Below the pieces are notes generated by a model. The model was given only the letters and a program-made list of their open reading frames with translations, was not told the DNA's origin and did not search any database. A stretch of 64,000 nucleotides of DNA, from positions 61,570,621 to 61,634,620 of the forward strand of contig CM045993.1 of assembly GCA_025175895.1 (NCBI GenBank), given 5' to 3'. Source of the stretch: Wurfbainia villosa (lineage: Eukaryota > Streptophyta > Magnoliopsida > Zingiberales > Zingiberaceae). This document shows positions 57,913 through 64,000 of the stretch, piece after piece (position 1 is the stretch's first letter; each line of letters opens with the position of its first letter). The position numbers and the translations under genes were made by a program.

Positions 57913-58551
57913 GCAAGATTTAAGAGATATGGTGATAAGGGACCACAAGGGAGGAGGCATAAGGTGAGCAAATATCTTGCTCCCCCACGAGCAAGATTCA
58001 AACACATCAAATGAAATGTAGGAATAAGGTAGAGCTAAAAGACCTTAAACAAAGCGATTCTTGGGAGGAAATCCAAGTTTAGTTTTTAGGTTTTCTTTTG
58101 ATTGTATTGCATTCATTTGGTTAATTTGAACTTTGATTTCCATTTCGTTTAGCATTAGGAATAGAAAGAACTTACTAGGTAAAAATAAAATCAATTTTTA
58201 GCTTATACGGCGAAGTGTGTGAGAAAATTCGTACCGTTGTGCACAAAAGGAGGGAAATAGGGGACACACGGCCTAGTCGTGTGTTTTTCCATGGTCGTGC
58301 CTAACTAACCCGAGGCACACATGGCCTGACCGTGTGTTTTCCCATGGTCGTGCCTGACTAACTAGAGGCGCACACGGTCTGGCCGTGTGTTTTCACACGA
58401 CCGTGTCGCACGAGGTTAAGTAGGGCACGTCGTGCATTCTCGCCCCAAATGCGCCGTGTGTTTCAATTTTTCTTGCCCTAGCCATGTGGATCCTTCATCC
58501 CCACCACCTATAAGCCTTTCCAACCTTCAAGGAAGCCAAAAAAAAGCAAGG
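57913..58551 (+). other. G2 spacer between gag remnant and 3' ORF
   Basis: Contains the hairpin CTTGGGAGGAAATCCAAG (58060-58077) and the tandem CACGG repeats. No ORF is supported. Confidence 0.6.
58260..58410 (+). repeat. Tandem repeat of about 53 bp with palindromic CACACGG/CCGTGTG motifs
   Basis: Nearly three units of the type ACACGGCCTG-CCGTGTGTTTT-CCATGGTCGTGCC-TAACTA. Related single motifs occur in G1 at 5870-6050 and in the G2 LTR near 60060-60175. Confidence 0.7.
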
Positions 58552-58876
58552 ATGAGGAGGACCAAGCAAGTGAGAGTTTCAAGGCTTCCGGGAGCACTTC
58601 TAGCGCACCGCAGAGTTCTACGACGAAGGCCGCGTCTACTTCCAGGAGGAGGCTACCCGTCGCCAGGCGAAGGCCGCCTACCACCAGGAGATGCGGCAAC
58701 ATATGCGAGTCCAGCAGGCATAGTGGGCTAGGGAGGAGGAGCACCGAGCAGCCGCTGCATCTACCAGCTCTCAGATCGACCACATGTACATGTGGCATCA
58801 GTGGCTCAACAGCAGATTCTCCCAGGATCCCGAGATGCCGAGGCTACCAGACTTTCCACCTCGTCCACCATACTAG
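58552..58876 (+). pseudogene. G2 3' ORF, reduced to its two ends
   Basis: The start MRRTKQVRVSRL matches the G1 start at 6185. After about 15 codons the sequence jumps to the C-terminal part in a different frame: FYDEGRVYFQEEATRRQAK, DHMYMWHQWLNSRFSQ and DPEMPRLPDFPP, with a stop at 58874-58876. The ATHILA-like central domain is deleted. Confidence 0.65.
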
Positions 58877-59831
58877 AGGTATGCTTCACTTAAGTCTGGG
58901 GGGGATCCAGAGTTTTGTTTTTTTTCTAGCAGTAGTTTCTCTCCTAATGTTTGCATTTTAGTTAGCATTCATTTATTCATGCATTAGTTGATTTAGTTTC
59001 TTTCACCACTTAGTTTTTGCTACCTATAAGCTGCCTCAATAGTATTTTTAAAAGTTTTCTTCATGAGTTATTTCCATGAGTAGTGTAACTTCATTTGCCT
59101 CATGGTATTTTATTTTATTGGCTTTTAATGAATGTTCTAGACTTACACTGGTTAGCTTCTATTATACACATACACATGACGAACTTTCTGAAAGGGAGAG
59201 TCTAGTACATGGCTAGATATGATTCATCTCAGTAGTCTAGTACTTTGGAATCCATAGGTGACCATAAGGTTAGCATTTTAGTTACTGGAGATGCTCGGAT
59301 TGTGTAAGCCCATTCGAAAAAATCAAAATCCCAGTGAGCCGAAATAATAAAAGAAAGAAAAGAAAAAGAAAAAAAAGAGAGAGAAAAGGAAATGAAAAAG
59401 AAAAGAAAGAGGAAAAAGAGATTATGAGGGATAAAAAATAGTTGTCATGGGTAGAAATGGTTAGGTGCCCCTTTGAGACCGAGTTAGGTTACTGGAGAAA
59501 CACCTACCAATTTCTCTCAATACCGAGCACGCCTTTGAGACTTTGTGCTAGATCTAGGGAACGACCCTCGCTTTGGGAAGGTAAGTGCCTAAGAGCCGGA
59601 GACCTTAGAAAAGCTATAGGATGACGACTTAACTTACCATGGAACGAGTATCCCCTAAGAAGATTCGCTTAGCATGAGCACGAGGAGCTAACTTAGTGAA
59701 TTTCTAGAACATATCTATTTTTCTTTGATTGCAAAAACCAATTAATAAATCTAGTTAATATGCTAAGTATGGAACAATACATTTTTAAAATTTCATGGCA
59801 CTGAAGTTTGCTTGAGGACAAGCAAAGGTCT
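58877..59831 (+). other. G2 3' untranslated region
   Basis: Non-coding. A purine-rich stretch of A/G lies at about 59345-59440. The 60-residue ORF at 59442 has no support. Confidence 0.55.
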
Positions 59832-59845
59832 AAGTCTGGGGGAAT
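59832..59845 (+). other. G2 polypurine tract
   Basis: AAGTCTGGGGGAAT, directly before the LTR. Confidence 0.75.
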
Positions 59846-61172
59846 TGATGTGAGCAAAACATATAGGGTTTTAGGAGTAGTTTTCGCTCACATCTCATCT
59901 CATTTTATGTTGGTTTCATGCATATTTTACTTTGTTTTCCATGCATTTCCTATTTTCTAGTTCGGAGATCTGCTCTCTATACTTTTGTGTGCAAGATAGA
60001 ATTTTGTGGGGATAATGGCGCACTTTCGGAGCAAAAAGAAGACATTTGGCAGCTCGACGCAGAAGGGAACACGACCAGGGCATTGCCTACACACGACCAT
60101 GTTCAGGGGCGAAAACGGCTGCCACAGCCTGACACACTGCCAGGCCATGTGTTTTCACATGGTCGTGTGGCGGCCAAGTGATTTGACGCAATCAGAGTGT
60201 TTTTCCAAATTTCGTAGCAATCCTGCGTGATGTCTATATAAGGAAAGCTATGCCCCAAACCCTAGGGGAGGCACGTCGGCCGGGATGGCACTTCGATGCC
60301 CTAAAAAGCTTCGGAAACTTGCATTGGGGAAGGAGAGAACCGCTCGAGGATCAAGATATGCACCACAATGCTAGAGGGAAGAGCTACATTTACATTGTAA
60401 TTCATATTTCTTACACGTTTATAATTATATTCATGAATTCCATAATGTATTGTGACTCTCTTCTTGTATTCATGGAGTAGATTCTCCAATTCTAGGATTA
60501 GGGATTAGTTTGTGTTGAGTAGAACATTGCTATTTCAAATATATTTCCATTCTTGAAATCGTATTTGTAGTTGAATGATTGTTTAGATCTATAGCTTTGT
60601 GTTTTGGTTTTCTATCTTCTGTGCGTAGACGATACGAGGAGTGACAGTCCTCGTATCTAAGATTTAGGGGATATTAGAAGGAACCTAGAGGTTGGCCTCA
60701 TCGCCTGTAACTGTGGATAGAAGGATGTGATAGAGTTGGTAATGTGTCTCGTTTCTGGCTCGTCGCAGAGATCGATTCGGCATCCTTATACCATAGTGTA
60801 TGATATCCTTTCCACAAAATCGGATCTAGAAAATCTGGATACATTCAATTGATAGCATGTTCTGCGACACACAAACGAAACCGAAGTCCTAGAATCCAAT
60901 CCAAATCCTCGTAGTAACCTTTCTCTTCTTCCGTGTGATACCGTACTGAGTTTGGACCACCGACGACCTCTCATTCGTGAAACCTAGGATTACCAATCCG
61001 AACAACAACACATCCACTGGATAAATCGATGCTCGAAATCTAAGTTCTTGTGAGATTGATATTCTTTATTACTTGACGACATCCGTGCACTTGCGGCCGT
61101 TGAGCGCGAGTGCGCACTTCGAGTCCTCGACGGTCTTTGTCATGAGATTTGAGGTCGCATTTGCATGCATCA
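59846..61172 (+). repeat. G2 3' LTR, complete
   Basis: 1327 bp, from TGATGTGAGCAAAACATATA to TTGCATGCATCA. It is the only full gypsy LTR of the window and defines the family ends. Confidence 0.82.
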
Positions 61173-61275
61173 GGCTCATAGCTTGTTGAAGTTATCCCGA
61201 CGATACTCGATATGGATATGGATAGAGGTGAAACTTACGAGGGTCGCTAAGGTTGATGTCATTTCTACTTCACAT
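61173..61275 (+). repeat. F-family LTR fragment, plus orientation
   Basis: GGCTCATAGCTTGTTGAAGT and the following 80 bp match the reverse complement of the F LTR from 53618 downward. Orientation and order fit a continuation of L1. The first five bases, GGCTC, may be the G2 target site. Confidence 0.65.
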
Positions 61276-63113
61276 TGTTAGTGAAAGGCCTAGAGCCAAT
61301 CATATGATGATTGTTGTATGGACTTTATTGTATCATATTCCTATTTATAAAGGCATGGTTATTATATTTACTTGTATTGGTGCCAAATAACTAAATATAA
61401 TAATGTCCTTGAGTAGTAGGTTCTTATCTATATCAATCGATTGGTTGAATCGATAATGAGATGATATAGAGAACACTACTCTTAATCATTCCTAGTCGAG
61501 TATTAACATTCAGGGACAATGTTAATGCATAGAGACTAGCATGTAGGTCAACAAGATGACTTGATCTCACAAGTCATGGATATGAGATATCAAGTTGACA
61601 CATGGGTATGCATTGGAGAATGTATACTGAATGACCCGCCATGAGAAAGTATCAAGGATCGTTATATGAGTGTCATATACTTTCTCATGTGGCTATTAGT
61701 ATGACTATTAGTCCTTAGACCTGAAGTCACCATGGTTCCCTACATAAGGAGTTGCATACTTTGGCTTCGTCAAACGTCACCCGTAAATGGGTGGACTATA
61801 AAAGCGATTCTTGGGTATGTAATTATGCGGAGGATGTGAGTGATGTAGATGGGATCTATCCCTCCTATAGGACGGGGTGACATCGATATTCTTGATAGAG
61901 TGAGACCACGAAGTGCATGGCCATGCCCAAATGAGTCAATATGAGATATTGAGCTCATTTGATTAGAGTGAGTCTACTTGGAGTTCAAGATTTAGATTGT
62001 ACCGAGGCTGACACGGTCTATGCCTCGATTGGTCAATCTAGATGTCAAGGATAGAGGGACATTGTCACATATTGTGAGAGTCACAATTAGTAGTCACAAA
62101 GGTGATGTTGGAGCTCAACATTCTTGTAACTTGGGTAGCAATGATGTGTTGCTAGATACCGCTCATTGCTTATGTTCCTAAATCGGTTTAGGGACATTGC
62201 CAACGTTACAAGACCCTATAGGGTCACACACATAAGAGCAATTAGATGGAGATTAGGTTCATATGATGAACCATGAGGATTAGGTTCATGGGATGAACCA
62301 AATTGGATTAAGAGTAATCCAAATTAGACTAATTGAGTTAGACTCAAGTTGATTCAAGTGTTGAATGAGTCTAATTGAGATTTGATTCATCAAATCAATT
62401 TAAATTAATGAATAGAGATTCATTATATTAAATTGACTTGAGTCAAGTGGTTAGATTTGATCAACCATGGGAGATTAGAGGTCAAGTTTGACTTGACTTG
62501 AGAGGGAAGATGAAAGGTCAAGTTTGACTTGACCAAATGCCATGTCATGATGATGACTAGGCATGGCCGGCCAATGATGGTGCTCCACATCATCATTGAC
62601 TTGGTCAATTGGTGCCACATCATGAGGGAGACCAAGGGTCATGGGAGTTACATGCATGCATGTAACCCCCCCCCTCCATAATGTGGCCGGCCAACACTTT
62701 AGGGGTTTCATGGGTGAAATTCATTTTGTGTGTAACTCTCCATAACATCATCTTCTTCCTTGGGAATTTTTTTCTCTCAAGCTCTCCCTCTCCAACCTCA
62801 TCTTGCCGAGACACCATAGAGGAGTGCTAGCACACTCAAGTGTCTTTTTCTCCACCTATTGCTTGTGTGGATACCATAGAGGAGTGTGCACTTGACACTC
62901 TCGAGTTCCGGCGAACTTTTGGACGAGCGGGATAAGCGAAGGGCGTCGCTACGAGGGTAACGTTCTAACGTCTTAGATCTAAGGTAGATCTAGGATTTCT
63001 GTAAGCACATACATGTAATTATAATTTTTATACTTCGCACGGATCCGTGGCCGGGGGCTTCCGAGGTTTCCGCAACGCAAAAAGCGGTTTTTGCGGCTCG
63101 GAAAAATCTAACA
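61276..63113 (+). repeat. H 5' LTR
   Basis: 1838 bp, from TGTTAGTGAAAGGCCTAGAG to AAAATCTAACA. I placed the start by the terminal inverted repeat and because the upstream 103 bp belong to another LTR family. Confidence 0.7.
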
Positions 63114-63114
63114 G

Positions 63115-63127
63115 TGGTATCAGAGCC
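63115..63127 (+). other. H primer-binding site
   Basis: TGGTATCAGAGCC, perfect initiator-Met type, one base after the LTR. Confidence 0.9.
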
Positions 63128-64000
63128 ACGTGCGAAGCATGTATGTGTTTCATTTTTGTAATTTTTGTATTAGATATAAAAATTACAGATTTATATGTTT
63201 CTATAAATTTCCTAATTTTATAAAATTTTTGGGTATTTTTCTCAAAGAGTCGAAGCAACAAGTGTTGGGACACTTGTAGGCTTCAACCGTCGTGAAAAAC
63301 TCTCCGAAACGGCGAGTTCTCGCTTTAGGATTTTGGGACAGTGACTTAAGTCACTGTAGGATCGTAGTAGGGACACTCGCAAAGTTAATTTTGTGAGTAT
63401 GGGCGCTGCCCTATCCCTGAAAGGGGCTTTGTCCCGCGATCACGCCCGGAAACCGCTTAGCGGGACCGTTACGGAGAGGTGACTCATTAATTTGAAAAAA
63501 AAATTAGGAAAAATTATAGAAATTTCTGTAAAAATACATAATTTAGAATTATGTATTATTCTGTGATTGTCATGGCCCAATGACCCCAATTTGATTTGAT
63601 TATATGTGTTGTAATTCATAATACGGCCTGAGTGCCGTTTTGTGGTTGTGTGTGTTGTATAGTGCATGCGACCTGTGCGTCGTACCTCTTCTTTTGATAT
63701 TCTAGTTGTAATTAGTTTTTAGACTCGAATGTAACTCGAGTTTCATATTTGTAATGTACAAAATGGAGCGGTGGAAAGTCCACTCGAAGACGAGATTACG
63801 AGAAGGGTGACGACGACACATGGCGGTCAAAGGAAGCGCTTGGAGAAGCCGCTAGCCTTAGGTTGACCGTCCGATCTTCTCATTGGCTTGAGAAGATCGT
63901 AGTAGGGCCATGACTATATCACATTTATTTATATATATATATGTTGATATATATATATGTATATTTAATTGATTTTGCTTGTATGTATGTGATGCATGCT
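63128..64000 (+). other. H untranslated leader
   Basis: No supported ORF. An AT dinucleotide microsatellite lies at about 63928-63965. Confidence 0.6.

Larger units (their letters stand above)
55920..61172 (+). mobile_element. G2: small non-autonomous Athila-like gypsy element
   Basis: 5' LTR remnant (55920-56652), tRNA-Asp-like primer site, short gag-derived ORFs, post-pol hairpin, CACGG repeats, shortened 3' ORF, polypurine tract and complete 3' LTR (59846-61172). Both gag and the 3' ORF have internal deletions, and protease to integrase are absent. It belongs to the same family as G0 and G1. Confidence 0.8.
61276..64000 (+). mobile_element. H: Copia element, LTR and leader only (continues beyond window)
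   Basis: LTR 61276-63113 with matching short inverted ends (TGTTAG and CTAACA), primer site 63115-63127, and about 870 bp of leader. No coding region is reached before the window end, so the lineage is open. Confidence 0.72.

Noticed and set aside
58432..58731. 99-residue Arg/Pro-rich ORF
   Set aside because: Only its internal start at 58552 matches the gypsy 3' ORF. The conserved C-terminal motif is in another frame, so most of this ORF is a shadow.
61184..61200. TGTTGAAG as a possible start of the H LTR
   Set aside because: The sequence 61173-61275 aligns with the F LTR. TGTTAG at 61276 matches the CTAACA end of the H LTR better.
63115..63127. Possible tRNA fragment (TGGTATCAGAGCC)
   Set aside because: It is only the complement of a tRNA 3' end at the expected primer-site position after an LTR. 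No cloverleaf surrounds it.
1..64000. Host genes, rRNA, tRNA or virus-derived loci outside the retrotransposons
   Set aside because: After assigning LTRs, leaders, coding remnants and untranslated zones, practically no sequence is left except the 123-bp spacer at 2503-2625.

Overview
This 64-kb window is intergenic plant chromatin made almost entirely of nested LTR retrotransposons. I see no intact host gene, rRNA, tRNA or CRISPR array. The organism must be an angiosperm with a repeat-rich genome. Evidence for this is the Athila/Tat-type Ty3-gypsy elements with a tRNA-Asp-like primer site and ATHILA ORF-like protein, together with Ty1-copia elements carrying the TGGTATCAGAGCC (initiator Met) primer site and Sirevirus-like multiplied polypurine tracts. 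The species cannot be fixed from the sequence.

Layout, using local names. G0 (1-2502, minus) and G1 (2626 onward, plus) are Athila-like gypsy copies standing head-to-head, as a large inverted repeat around a spacer at 2503-2625. G1 carries gag and protease, then passes directly to a 3' ATHILA-like ORF. RT, RNase H and integrase are missing. The 3' ORF is split by two Copia insertions. D is a gag-only element at 6976-12342, with target-site duplication (TSD) AGGAT. A is a complete-layout Sirevirus-like element at 12527-39161, with TSD GAAGG. A was in turn hit by two minus-strand Copia elements of one superfamily branch. E (18009-27042, TSD TTAAG) sits inside the A reverse transcriptase, and C (30056-38916, TSD CGTTT) sits inside the A 3' LTR. 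G1 resumes at 39162 and runs to its polypurine tract and the first 48 bp of its 3' LTR, ending at 40133.

From 40134 to 61275 lies a second tower. An LTR of the F family in plus orientation (L1) was entered by a complete solo LTR of the same family in the opposite orientation (L2, 40734-42967, TSD TGAAT). L1 breaks off near 44040, where it abuts the truncated 3' LTR of B, a gag-only Sirevirus-like element (minus, to 48740). B lies in the RNase H region of F (minus, 48741-55544). F lies in a remnant LTR of its own family (L3, 55545-55919), and L3 lies in the 5' LTR of G2, a small non-autonomous gypsy (55920-61172). Beyond G2 the F-family LTR sequence resumes in plus orientation (61173-61275). 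It is then interrupted by the LTR and leader of a last Copia element, H (61276 to the window end).

All coding regions carry stops, frameshifts, internal deletions or catalytic-residue changes, so no element here looks autonomous. The main interest is structural: exact nesting with matching TSDs, the gypsy palindrome, LTR-in-LTR insertions, one deletion that may explain six truncations, and two independent gag-only Copia derivatives.
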